This document shows, one piece after another, positions 31,114 to 42,322 of a stretch of 64,000 nucleotides of DNA (positions are counted from its first letter, which is position 1; every line of letters begins with the position of its first letter). Source of the stretch: Brachionus plicatilis (Eukaryota > Rotifera > Eurotatoria > Ploima > Brachionidae); NCBI GenBank assembly GCA_010279815.1, contig QEOQ01000226.1:568003-632002 (forward strand). The letters run 5' to 3'. The notes under the pieces are model-generated. The model did not search any database, was not told the DNA's origin, and worked only from the letters and a program-made list of their open reading frames with translations. The position numbers and the translations under genes are program-made.

Positions 31114-34100
31114 ATGGGCAGCGAGCTACTAAAAAAAAATTTCACCATGACAAATCACCGCACCATTTCTGAACTTGACTACAACGATGACAATGATACT
31201 GACTTTCGGGCAGATGTCTTCAATTTGAACAATCTGGCTGACTCATCTGATGAAGAGCGCCAAAAACCAGCTCATAGCACTCGAACCTCGAGTCTGAGGT
31301 CAAAACCAGCCAAACAGCCTGTCAGGGATTCAACTTCGTGGTCAGAAAAGTTCCGCGAGCTCCAAGACGAAAACACGCGCCTGAGAAAAATATCCGCAGA
31401 AAAGGACTACGAAATCAAATACCTGAAGAAGAAAATTGATGAGGAAAAAAAATTTTTCGACGGTCCGGTCTCTAATGAAGTGGCTGCAACTAAGATAATT
31501 GAGCTAGGCAAAAAAGTTAGGGAACTGACTGCACAATTAGAGTCCGAGAGGACAAAAAATTCTAAATTAAACAAAAATGTCAAAGATCTGGAAAACAAAC
31601 TTGACAATGTTGACTCGGTGGGCAAAAGTATGGACGAGTCCAAGGAGGCTGCGCTCAGAACTGAGAACAAGGAGCTGAAAGAAAAAATGAATCAGTTGAC
31701 TCATAATTTAATGGAAGTGAAGAGTCAAGCTGAAATTTTGAAGCAAGATTTGAAAAAGGCGCACAAGGCGCTGGAAAAAGAGGTCGGCGAAAGTGTGGAC
31801 ATAAAGTCTATACTTTCTGGTCACACAAATTGGAAAGGTCGCCAGCAACAAATTATCCTGCTGCAAAATAAAATGGAAAATTTAAAGAAAAAAGTGTTCA
31901 TGAATGAAATGAGCGCCATTGGAAGTCGGATGGAAGAAGATGAGCTCAATGACACCGCGTTTTTGTACGAAACGCGAAATAAAACCTTTTCGTTGTATAG
32001 TGGGTCAGCTACATCGGCACGCACTAATTTTGACCGAATGCACATGGACGACTTGAAGAGAATAGAAAAAGATAAGAGGGAAAAATTTGAAAAACTCAAA
32101 AAAGACAACGAGGCTCTCGAAACTGACTTTGGCAAGATGAAAGAAAAGTTTGACTCGATGAAAGTGCGCAATAGTGTTTTGTCTAATGAAAATAAGAGTC
32201 TAAAAGACCAAGTTAAAACTTTAATTGAAAAAGGCAAGCATGACAATGAATTGATTGAGATGTTGATGAAAAAGCAAAGTCAATTTAAGGATATCATTGA
32301 AAATATAACTGCTCAAAACGAAAAGGCTAACAAAGAAATTCAGGAAAAAAACACTCAGGTATTTTTTTTAATTTTTATTGTTTAGATAAGGGGGAAAATT
32401 TTAAATAACACTAGAAGCACCAGCGAAATCTAAGTTAATTTTTGTTATTTAAGCATAATGTTTTTTTCAGCATAAAAATAAGAATAACTTTCTAAATTAA
32501 CTAAATTCAATTAAAAAAATTTTTGTTCAAATTCGTTTATGTGGTAATTATAAAGCGACAAATTTTTGTTCAAAATGTACAAAAGCAGTGTGTGCATATT
32601 GTACAAAAGAAAAAGAGAGTATTTGTAAAAAGTTTGATTGACCATGGATATTTTATAAGGCCTAAGAAAAGACTAAAATTTAATAATTTATTATTTTTAT
32701 TCAATTAATTTAATACTTTAAATAAATTCGAACAAAAAATATATGATTTATTCTTTAATTTTCATAACGAGTCAAAATGACTCGTTTTGGTGCTTCTAAT
32801 GATAAAAGGGATTAAAAATTTTTGTGGAATAATGTAAAAAAAGCTAAAGTAAAGAAATCGAAGGAATATAATCGGGTCTATGTGACCTTATGTGACCAAT
32901 TGATCACGTAATATTTGACCAAAAATTTTTTAGGTGATAGGTGACCAACACTGGTCACGAAATACGTGATCAAAATTTAGGTGACCAAAAAAAAATTACA
33001 ACTATGTTTCAATTTTTTATTTTGCAAAGATTTTAAATATTGAAAAGTCATTTTAATGTAATATTTTATGTAATGCTTAAGATTCCTGATAAATTATGTT
33101 TAAAAAAGTTTTCAAAACTTAAGTGAATTTCAGATAATTTTTTTTATGTGATCAAGACTAACATTTTGTGATCAATGTTAGCATTATGTGATCAAGGTTA
33201 GCATTAGGTGATCAATGATTTTATTAAGTCAATTTTTTTGTTCACCTAAATTTTGATCACGTATTTCGTGACCAGTGTTGGTCACTTATCACCTAAAAAA
33301 TTTTTGGTCACATATTACGTGATCAATTGGTCACATAAGGGAATAGACCCATATAATCTGACTAATTTGTTTTCTTCGTTTTTCTTTTCTTTTTTATTCC
33401 AATATTTTCAATGAGCCTAAATGGGAAATTTTATTATTTTTTACAAAAATTGCTAAAAAAAATTTAATAATTTTGCACAACTGATATGGTAATCTACTCT
33501 AAAGGGGTAATGGGTTAGTAGTGTGACCGAATTTGAAAATCCCCCATATCTCCTTCATTTTTAAAGCTACATCCTAAAAAATATCTTAATATGTAGAACT
33601 CGAGGTGACGAATTGAATAATATGTGTGATATATTTTTAAAAAAATTCGTAACATGATTTTTTTTCTCTTAAAGTTCGACTACCACTTTATCTGAAATAT
33701 CTGAAATATGGTAAAGGTATTAATGTGAAATGTTTGCAAAAAATCAAAAATTTCGCATAATTTCTCAGGGAAATTAAAAGGTGTTTCATTTAATTGCCCA
33801 TAGGTCATTAAGTGAGGAAATACGGTACGCCTAATAACGTGAAAAACTCTCGATTTAGTAATTCGGGAAAAGGGTGTTTTAAGGTCTAGGTAATACTAAA
33901 GCTCTAACATATTTCGCCCGTCAGATTCAGCACAGGTTAAAGTATCTAAGAGAATTTTTTCAGAATTTTAGGTTATGTCCTTAGGGCTTTATCTAATGGG
34001 GTTATTTTTAGCGCTTAAAAGGTTAAATATATTTAACCCTATTGGTCCGAAAAATCACCCAATTAGTCCAAATAATATTTCATTTAACCCATTTAACCGA

Positions 34101-36134
34101 ATAAGACTATAAAAATGCAGTGACGCTATTTTTTAAAAATTAAAAAATCATCAAATTATTTTCTCTCTCTCTCACTCTCTCAAAAAAATTTTTTTTTCAA
34201 AACCAAGTTTTTATTTCAAACATAAAAAAGCAAATTGTTTAAAAATAAGCTTAAAATGTCACAGAACAAAGAAATTCAATCTAAAAAAAAATTAAACTGA
34301 TCAAAATGGTTATCTTGTGAAGAATGTTCAAATTGGGTTTGTTTTAGTTGTTTGTCAAAATAATTAAAAAAAAAAAAAAACAAAAAAAGAATTTTTATGT
34401 GATAATTGTAAAGATTAACTCTTCCTTTTTTTATACTTCTTAAAAATTCATTCTTGTTTTGTTTCGAATAAATTAAATTGAATGAATTAAATAAATTTAT
34501 TAGAAAATTCAAAAATTTTCTTCCTAAATAGGTCAAATGGGTTAAAAGGGTTAAAATTCTGTTTTTGGGGTTAAGTTTCTGGCCTATTATATTAATTGCC
34601 TGCACCAAAGTTGTGTATGGGGTTCTCAGGCAGTATTTTTCATCGTAGCCTTGCATATTGCACTAGGTTGTATTAAAGTTTTTTAGCTTCCTCGCAATAG
34701 TTCTTCAACAAATTCTTCATCCGTTCAATCACTTTTGAGCTTCCCAAAGATCCAACTTGATAATCAGTTTTGTTTATCAAGCCAGCATTGCTGAAATGAT
34801 CACATTCCCTAAAATTTTTGTAATCAAAAGATATAGAAACTAAAGAGTAATGAGCTTTTTTTTTAGTTTTAATTTTTAATGGACAATTAAAATCAACACC
34901 ACAAAATTTTTAATTTTTTCCCCAAATATTGAATAAAAATAAAATAAATTTCCCAATTATTAAATTTATTATTATAGATTTCTAAGGGTGAATCCACTTG
35001 GGCCACTTTCCAATATTTTTAACTTATTGACACTTTTTCTTAAAAAAAACTTTTTATTAAAAAATGATAACTAATTTAAGACCAAGTACCTAAATTCAAC
35101 ATTAAAATTATATAAAATTGGGAAATTTTATTTAATATTTTAAGGAAAAATTAAAAATTTTAGGTATTCTATTCAAATTTTGTTGCACATGAAACAAATT
35201 TCTCATTTTTAAAAGATAAGTTAATTTGAAAGAATAATTGAAAATGAAGTAAAAAAACTTTTACAAATCAAAAAAAAGGCTTAATCAATTTTTAACAACA
35301 AAATTTATTTAATTTAAAATATTCAAATAAAAAATTAAGGTTCAAGTTAAAGAAATGCAAGAAAAGAACACCATAGAACAATTGAAATCAATTATTGCAG
35401 ACCGAGACAAAAAGATAAAACATTTAGAACAGGATCTGAAAAATGGTTCAGAAAATAAAGTTAAATTTAAAATAGAGCCTTTAAGCCAACAATTAAGCGT
35501 TAACGATGATTCTCTAGTTCAGTCTCGTCCGCCATCAAGCTATCAGGCCGAAAAAAAACGCCCTCCATCATCAGCAAATCAATTTGTCAGAACTGATTCG
35601 TTCTCTTCAAAAGATGCTTTGAACATGAAAACCATTGAACAGCGCAAAGGCCAAAACATTGACTTTAAATTGGAGAATAGTGAGCTAAAGACTCTTCAAA
35701 AATCGAGTGAAGTAGAAAGATTGAGACTGGTGGAATTGGTCAAAACGCTGCAAAAGCGTATTGACGAATACAATGAAAAAAATTTAGAAATAGAAAATAA
35801 ATATAATGAACAAAGGCGTAAGCTAGCAAACGCTGAAAAACAAATAGAAAGATTAAAGTTAACTGATGCCAAAAGTGGTAATTCTGGCAAAAAGCAAGCA
35901 TCAACTAATAATCTACAGTCTATTGAAAATATAAAATTAGATGAATTAGAAACCGGACTACTGATTCAGAAAGATGAAAATGATGCGTTGAAGGCAGCTT
36001 TAAAATCTACATTGGAAGCAAAAGAAGAAGATCTTAGACTTTATTGTGAAATGTTGGAATCAACTAAGACTGTTTTTCTAGAAGGTTTGAAACAATATAA
36101 AAATATTTCTAATGGTGAATTTGTTAATGTATAA
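31114..36134 (+). CDS. CCDC13: CCDC13-like coiled-coil protein, two exons (31114-32358 and 35340-36134)
   Basis: Exon 1 encodes 415 residues and ends ...EKNTQ at a GTATTT donor; exon 2 begins VQVKEMQEKN after an AAATTAAG acceptor in the same phase and ends with TAA. Total 679 residues, or 668 if the second ATG (31147) is used; human CCDC13 is about 715. The protein is long coiled coil, Lys/Glu-rich, with a Ser/acidic N-terminus. The motif NWKGRQQQIILLQNKM at about residues 239-254 and the end LYCEMLESTKTVFLEGLKQY are the features I associate with CCDC13, a centriolar-satellite protein needed for cilia. The intron of 2,981 bp is far longer than the other introns seen here (44-100 bp) and holds a piggyBac and a hAT element. 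Better base composition than the surroundings and no lesions suggest an active gene. Family assignment from motif memory. Confidence 0.68.
32409..32801 (+). mobile_element. piggyBac-type MITE in the intron
   Basis: Ends CACTAGAAGCACCA and, inverted, TGGTGCTTCTAATG; inner motif AACGAGTCAAAATGACTCGT (a palindrome) near the right end. Flanked by ATAA (32405-32408, 32802-32805), a variant of the TTAA target. Inside at about 32530-32640 (+) the text LCGNYKATNFCSKCTKAVCA then YCTKEKESIC matches the cysteine-rich C-terminal finger of piggyBac transposases, followed by TGA. So this is a deletion product that keeps the transposase tail. A related copy is at 59104-59705. Confidence 0.8.
32874..33350. 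mobile_element. hAT-type MITE with about 115-bp inverted termini
   Basis: Ends GGGTCTATGTGACCTTATGT and, inverted, CACATAAGGGAATAGACCC; exact 8-bp duplication ATATAATC (32866-32873, 33351-33358). Termini hold repeated GTGACC and TGATCACGTAATA-like motifs. The start GGGTCT and GTGA-rich termini recall element A (29218), suggesting a related family. Located in the intron of the CCDC13-like gene. No coding content. Confidence 0.9.
33359..35339. other. Remainder of the long intron
   Basis: Contains a CT run (34161-34180), two stretches of repeated TTAACCC/GGGTTAA motifs (34020-34105 and 34525-34575) that face each other and may be ends of another foldback element, and one exon-like minus frame (34808-34673). 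Otherwise AT-rich. Confidence 0.4.
34673..34808 (-). pseudogene. Possible terminal exon of an unknown gene (antisense in the intron)
   Basis: On the minus strand, after a TTTTAG acceptor, a 45-residue frame reads ECDHFSNAGLINKTDYQVGS then SKVIERMKNLLKNYCEEAKK and stops with TAA at 34675-34673. No partner exon was found upstream. It may derive from a transposon. Confidence 0.28.
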
Positions 36135-36289
36135 TCTTGTCATAAGAAAATTTTGAAATAAAATTTATTCATTTTTTTTAAAATTTTTATATTGTAAATC
36201 AAAATCGCTAAAATAATTAAAATTTAAAATGTTTTTTGAACAAGTAGACAGTTGATTAAAATTTCAAATTCGCAAATTATTTGCATTGC

Positions 36290-37640
36290 ATATTTGCAAT
36301 TTTTTTAAATTGAATTTTAAAAGTTTTAGAAGTTAAAAAACTGTGTAAATTGCAATGCAATGAAATTGTGCATTTGAAATTTTTGATCCAAATCCGGATA
36401 TTCATGATGGTGAAAGATCCTTTCCATTCATTGCTCAGTTTTCTTAACAGCCCTTTTTTATTTATTTGATTCAGCATGTAGACTTGGTCTCGAAGGGCGT
36501 AGCCAGATAGCCTCACTTAATGGTCTGCGAAGAATTTAAACTTAGTAACTTTGAGGTCTGAATTTCGGGCCACTGTATCGGAAGATTTGAATAGACCGGC
36601 TCCGACCTTTCTTGCATATAATACAGCACATCACATTTAAATTAATACCAGATCATGAGCAGGGAATTGGTTCATTAGTTCGGATTGAAAACTGGTTACT
36701 CTGTTAGATAGCACAGCTTCTGGAACACCGTGTCGATAGGTAAATTGTTTTAAACACCAGCTACTTCGTCTGCTTTCTGTATTTTTAGGGGAAACAACTC
36801 GACAAACTTTGAAAAATGGCATACAATCGCCATTATGTAAAGAAAATAGCTCTCTGTCCGTGGTAATGGGCCTTAGATGTCCAATGTTTTGAACGGAAAG
36901 CCCTGCTGAACCGAATCGGAATTACAAGATGCTTGGTATAACTTTTAATGGCTTTAACTCCGCCTTTTGTCACATTTAATCGGTCTCACCCCTTTCGGTA
37001 TCCAACTGTGCAGCTTCGCTATAGCTTCATCCTCGAGCTGATCTTCATTGAATCCGATTTGTCTAAGCACCAATTTAATAATTATCACGTCAAAGTATCT
37101 AGTTCTCTATTGTTCTACGGTTGTCAACCTTAAATCTTCATCAAAATTCTTTAGTATTTGAACAACCTTTTTCCCGTCATCCGGCATTGTTAGACATGTT
37201 CGGATTACGTCAAAACTTGCCTAACATTTTTCGTTCTACATAAAATTTTAACTTTTTCCATATGCTTCATCCACTTGACCTGCTATTTCAGCAAAACCTT
37301 TTAAAAAACGTGGATAGTGATTTGCCAGACCCAAAAAACTTTGCAATATTTTGATCGTTTTTGGTCTTTCTTATCTGAAAAAACCATCTATTTTGCCTTT
37401 TGAAGGCTTAATAGTGCCACTTCAAATGACCGAGATATTCAATGAATGAGACGAATTAATCGCACCTTTCCCATTTAATTTTATTTTTGATGTCGTCCAA
37501 ATATACTAAGCAGAAACCGTCCAAGGTATCTTTTAGTTACTAGTTTAAGTTACTACTTGCATCTTCCGCTTAAATGTCTCAATTCCGCGTTAAAGAACTT
37601 AATATTTTGTTTTTTATGCAAACACAAGATCTGTGTTAAT
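36290..37640 (-). pseudogene. pol: Ty3/gypsy pol relic (RT connection and integrase)
   Basis: Read right to left. At about 37365-37255 one frame gives SFLGLANHYPRFLKGFAEIA, the RT connection block. At 36900-36637 PITTDRELFSLHN and CLKQFTYRHGVPEAVLSNRV represent the integrase core (the second Asp position is changed to Asn in LSNRV). At 36516-36400 ALRDQVYMLNQINKKGLLRK then LSNEWKGSFTI is the C-terminal integrase part. Frames change repeatedly and RNase H is not recognisable. Much older than the 23540 copy. Confidence 0.75.
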
Positions 37641-38411
37641 TAAATTATTCCTTCAATCTTTAAGGGCTGATCCGTGTTTTAGCAATAACCAATTATAGTT
37701 ATATTCTTTAATAATAAATAAATGAAAAAAATATTGAATATTTTGATGTAGAAAAGAATTAATTTAAAAAAGAATTTGATCGAATCCTGTTTGGTAGGTT
37801 TTTGGTTGCGATAAATTTTTTTCATGCAATTCTAAAAAATGTAATGAAAGTATTTATTGAATAAAACAATTTTTGATTTTAAATGTTTATTTTATAAATT
37901 CTTGACTGGCAATATTTGAATTTTTTAAACAAGTCAGAAAAAAAAAAATTTATGCTTAATTAATCTGGAGCCAAATTTTACTGATGGAATTTCAAATATG
38001 CTTTATTTTATAAAAAAGCATTCTAAAAATTCAAACAATTCAAACAATTTTAATTAAATTTTTAAAATAAATATTAAGTCGAAATAAATATATAAAAAAT
38101 ATCCTTAATACCATTATAAGCTTGATTTTCAACAATTTTTTACAGACTTTTATTCAAAATAATAGCTAATCGGTTCTTGAGAAGTGATCAATTTTTTATG
38201 GTTATGAAAAAGGTTCTCTTTACTACTTAGTCTTTTAAAAGTTCAATTATTGATATTAATTTACAATTTATAAAAAATGATTAAATTTTAAATTTTATTT
38301 TAAAAGAATTTAAAAAATAAAACTAAATTTTTTTAATTATTTTAGTATTTTTGAAGTAATTTTTTCGTGTAGGTTTTTCACAATGCTTTCACAGGCCAAT
38401 ATGTCATCTAC
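37641..38411. other. AT-rich DNA, no gene recognised
   Basis: No domain-bearing open frame, no repeat noted. Confidence 0.4.
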
Positions 38412-38419
38412 ATTTAAAT

Positions 38420-38956
38420 TAGTGTTGGTGTCCGTGCAAGCGGACAGTAAACGGGCCAAAAATTTTAAAAACCGTGACCGTGACCGTATTAACCGTCCCA
38501 ATTTTGGCGGGCGGACTCTGGCCCGTTTATTTTGGCGGGCTAAATTTTGGCCCGTTTAATAAACGTTTAAAAAATAAACGGGCGGTCCATGAAACCGTTC
38601 CAATTTTGGCGGGCGGACTCTGGCCCGTTTATTTTGGCGGGCTAATTTTTTTTAATTAGATTTTTTTTAATTTTTTTTTCTAATTAAAAAACAACTTTTT
38701 TTTTAAAAAATAAATATATTAAAATAGCTTAATTTTATATTTATTTCCTGTTTTTTGGCCGCCCGTTTATAAATTAGACCGCCAAGTTGACCGGCAAAAT
38801 TACCGCCTGCCAAAAAGCTGGCCGGTTATTTGACCGCCCGTTATTTTTAAACGTTTATTAAACGGGCCAAAAATTAGCCTGCCAAAATAAACGGGCCAAC
38901 AACCGCGATGAACCGCCCGTTTTTGGACCGGTTAGCTCTGTCCGCGTCCAACACTA
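38420..38956. mobile_element. hAT-type MITE, GC-rich termini
   Basis: Ends TAGTGTTGGTGTCCG and, inverted, CGCGTCCAACACTA, the common hAT terminus; exact 8-bp duplication ATTTAAAT (38412-38419, 38957-38964). The interior has many GGCCCGTTTA and TGGCGGGC motifs: a near 108-bp block is duplicated in the left half (38494-38550 versus 38602-38645) and appears inverted on the right. An open frame at 38474-38659 is only this repeat read as protein. Confidence 0.9.
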
Positions 38957-39651
38957 ATTTAAATATTCAAACGGGTTAATATTATTTGAATTCTCTTGAT
39001 AAATCTAAATAAAAAAAACGAAAAAGAATTATTATTTCATTTTAGTATAATAAATTCTACCTTGTAAAAATTCTCAAAACTTGTTTTTCTTAGTTTCTCA
39101 TCTGGCTTGAATAAATTTTCAAAGATTGATTCTTTAGCAGATAAATCAGGTAATTTTCCGGAATAAATTTTGACTTCAAAATATTTTAACTGTTTAATGC
39201 CCAGAAAATGATCTGGTTCTATTTCTTCAATTAATGAAACATTCTTATCGATTGATTTTTTCAAAAAGTCCAAGTTTATAAAATGTTCAAAGCATTTCTT
39301 ATCAAATTCTTTAACATAATTTAGAACCAAATATTTCAAATTTGATAAGCTTTTTTCAAATTTAGGAATTTTCTCAAAACTTCCAACTAAAACCTTTAGA
39401 TTTCTAAAATTAAACCTATTTATAAAAGAAAGAATATTAAAGTGTCATTTATTTTTATTAAACGTCAATTATAAAAAAATAAAATTGTCATTTATTTATA
39501 TTATTTTGTCAACAAAAAAATTAGTCAATTAAATTTATGAATCGTAAATTAAAAGTATCAGTTGTCATTTTAATTAATTAGGTATCACAGAATAAAATTA
39601 AATGTCATAAGGAAAATAAGAATACATTTAAAAAAACATTTTAATCATAAA

Positions 39652-39705
39652 TTCTGAAGGAGCTTTAGCTCGGTACAGAAAACAAATAAATAAATAAAAT
39701 AAAAA
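39652..39705 (+). repeat. Retroposon 3' motif plus tail
   Basis: TTCTGAAGGAGCTTTAGCTC, GGTACAG, AAAACAAATAAATAAATAAA; same family as 22669. It lies within the split LRR pseudogene. Confidence 0.6.
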
Positions 39706-39719
39706 AAATTAAGAAAATA

Positions 39720-39985
39720 TTTACGTCCTACTCCTCTTAATTTTCTAACAACTGGAATATTTGGCAATTGAATTTCATTTTGATAGACTTCCTTTAATGG
39801 TTCATTTTCTGAGAGATTCAGGTATAAGAATGAATTTCAGGTATAAGATTCTTTTTTTTTCGATCTTTTTTCAGTAAACTTCTTGTGGCAGCTATTGGTT
39901 CAAACATTTGATTTGTGTGTGGCATTTGTTGTTTTAAAAGGTAGCTTTGGGTGCTTGCCGGTAAAAGAGTTGGTTGTTTACAAAT
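39720..39985 (-). pseudogene. Captured coding fragment, unknown
   Basis: Minus-strand text TLLPASTQSYLLKQQMPHTN and MFEPIAATRSLLKKD continues, after a 19-bp direct duplication (AGGTATAAGAATGAATTTC) that breaks the frame near 39825-39850, as NEPLKEVYQNEIQLPNIPVV and RKLRGVGRKY. It was one protein before the duplication. I do not recognise it; transposon origin is likely given the retroposon tail next to it. Confidence 0.35.
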
Positions 39986-40120
39986 GACAATTAATACATT
40001 TAATTGACATTTAATTTTTTAAATGACAATTCATACATTTAAATGATACTTAATTTTTTAAATGACAATTCATACATTTAAATGATACTTAATTTTTTAA
40101 ATGACAATTAATACATTAAA
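39982..40120. repeat. AT-rich minisatellite, 39-bp period
   Basis: About 3.5 units. Each contains TTTTTTAAATGACAATTCAT and ACATTTAAATGATACTTAA; the first unit is diverged (TTAATTGACATTTAA). Confidence 0.7.
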
Positions 40121-40853
40121 TTGTCATTATAATAATACATAAAAATAAATGATGCTTTAATATGCGACCTTTATAAAATTACCATCTCCTAACAAGTTTA
40201 ATTTCTTGAATTTGAAGTATTCTAAATCTTTGAATATATTTGGATCATTTGGGTCGCAGTTTTCTCTTGAAAATTGATACAAATCAAGCACTTTCAGATT
40301 TTTACTGTTTAATATTATTTTATGAGACTTAAGAGCTTCTACATTTTTCAAATTGCTATAAGATCTCATTCCGGTTAATTTCAAAGAATGATGATTCTGC
40401 TGTTTTTGGTCATATTTTTTTAAAATGCTTGAATCGAAAAATTTTGGCGAATCAATATTCAAATATCGAAGATTATTTAACCCTTGGGGTTTAATATATT
40501 CTAATGGATTGTCTCCCATATATAAATACATCAAATTTTTAAGAGATGAAAATATTTCTTCACCAATTTCGCTTATTCTATTTCGAACAAGACTTAAATA
40601 TTTTAAATTAATAAGTCCATCAAAACATCCACTTTCAAGAAAGGTCAAATCACAATAATCCAAACTTAAATAAACCAGATTGTTCAATCCATTGAAAGCA
40701 TTACATCAAAAAAAATTGAATGACTTTGAGATTTTTTAAATATTCAAAATTATCAGTGTCTAAGTAACTAAAATAGTCAAAAATATCTAGATTTTTAATC
40801 TGATGTAAATTTTTAAAGTTTCTTTTGGTATAACTGCCCATGAAGTCATGCTA

Positions 40854-42322
40854 AACTTAATTTTTATTTTTATTATGAAGGAGCTTAAGCTCGGTACAGT
40901 TAACTAATAAATAAAATATAATAAAAATAAATAAATAATTGCTTAAGTCATAAAATCTATGTTAAGACTATGCCATTTATCCCCCATTAAGACTATGCCA
41001 TTTATCCCCCACCATTTTTCTAGTACAAAATTTTACCAGCTTTCACGCAAGACCAAAATCTAAGCTCTAGCACATTTGGTTTGCCCTTCATTTTGATTTT
41101 AAATCAAAAAATCTTTATTCAAATCTTCTTTTCTATAATTTTAAAAATAAAAAAAGGAATTTTTTCCATTTTATAATTAATGAATTTAAAATTTTTTTTT
41201 CTTTTTTGCATGTCACTAAAATACTTCTTACATTTGATTTTACTTGAGATTTTTTACAAAATTGATTGCAAAAAAGATTGATAATTAATTTTTATTATTT
41301 TGTATTAAAAAGCATAAAAATATAGAGGAAGGATATTAATAAATATTCGGTCGATAAGAAAAATCGCTTAATGTTTTAGCTAATTTATTTAAAAACGATT
41401 TATTTTTTTCAACAAATAAAAATAATTACCGAAAACTCGGTACCACTCTTCTTGGAACAATGTCAAAATTTGGGTTTATTCTATTTAAACCCAAATAATA
41501 CCTTCGAAGCCATGCAATAAAATTATTTCATTTTTTTTTTGAATAAACCTTGAAACCTGACTTTAAACTAAGAGTAAGCGCAAAAACTTGCTTTTATTCT
41601 TAGAATAATTTCGAATTTCTTCTGGAATAAACTTGTGAAATTGTGGAGTCAAATTAAAACTTAAAAATTAACTTTTATTTTAAATTTTGTCTTTATTTAG
41701 GGTAAAAGTTAAATGAAAAATCGATTGACACCGAATTCTGATTTTTTGAAAATTATCTGATTGGAATAATTATCGGTTCATATTAATGAACCCATTTTTG
41801 ATCAAAAATAAAACTTTTGCATTAGCATGATTTTATAATTTCTATTAAATTATTGTTAATTTAAAATTTTAAAATAAAGAAAAATTTTTTATTGTTGAGA
41901 TTTTTATATAATTTTTTTGGGCTCGTTGAATATTATATAAAACTTTTCTCTTCTGATTTATTGAAAGACTTTAGATTTGAATAAAAAACATAAAAAAGAG
42001 ATAAAATTTAAAAAAAGTTTTTTTCTATTTTATTTGCATTGATAATTACTTTTTTTATTTTTAAAATTATAGAAAAGAAGATTTGAATAAAGATTTTTTG
42101 ATTTAAAATCAAAATGAAGGGCAAACCAAATGTGCTAGAGCTTAGATTTTGGTCTTGCGTGAAAGCTGGTAAAATTTTGTACTAGAAAAATGGTGGGAGA
42201 TAAATGGCATAGTCTTAATGGGGGAGATAAGTATGGGTCCGTGTTTTATTTAAAAACTGGAGGTCCGTGATTTAGTAATAACCAGCTTAAGCTCCTTCAT
42301 AATAAAAATAAAAATTAAGTTT
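40854..42322. mobile_element. Large foldback element with bipartite arms
   Basis: Outer arms: CTAAACTTAATTTTTATTTT...GAAGGAGCTTAAGCT (40851-40889) inverted at 42283-42321. Inner arms of about 190 bp: 40970-41160 (ACTATGCCATTTATCCCCCA, CTAGTACAAAATTTTACCAG) inverted at 42052-42235. Left, between the arms, the retroposon motif GCTCGGTACAG with tail (40888-40937) is present only on the left; right, a different 50-bp stretch fills the place. So two events built this palindrome. It interrupts the LRR pseudogene. The 890-bp centre has no coding content. Confidence 0.7.

Larger units (their letters stand above)
39037..40855 (-). pseudogene. LRR protein gene, disrupted
   Basis: Right to left: 40836-40705 (NLHQIKNLDIFDYFSYLDTD), a one-base frame break at an A8/T8 run (40708-40715), 40700-40157 with clear leucine-rich repeats (NNLVYLSLDYCDLTFLESGC, INLKYLSLVRNRISEIGEEI, LKNLMYLYMGDNPLEYI) and a stop, then after about 730 bp of repeats a further segment 39420-39037 (NLKVLVGSFEKIPKFEKSL, SNLKYLVLNYVKEFDKKCF). 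A TTATAAATAG acceptor-like site precedes the last. The right side is cut by the foldback element at 40854. It resembles the ectodomains at 11664 and 46768, so a receptor of that family is likely; no membrane part is present. Confidence 0.6.

Noticed and set aside
31407..32246. Minus-strand frames opposite the coiled-coil exon
   Set aside because: Ser/Phe/Leu-rich antisense shadows of Lys/Glu-rich coding DNA.
34161..34180. CT repeat as regulatory element
   Set aside because: A simple repeat in a large intron; no evidence of function.
34276..34656. 126-codon minus-strand frame as a gene
   Set aside because: The N-terminal third looks plausible but the rest is Phe/Asn low complexity from poly-A/T; no splice partner or domain.
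38474..38659. 61-codon frame with repeated PILAGGLWPVYFGGL
   Set aside because: It is the duplicated terminal motif of the hAT MITE translated by chance.
39985..40120. CRISPR-like array
   Set aside because: Units are contiguous 39-bp tandem copies with no unique spacers, in eukaryotic DNA; a minisatellite.
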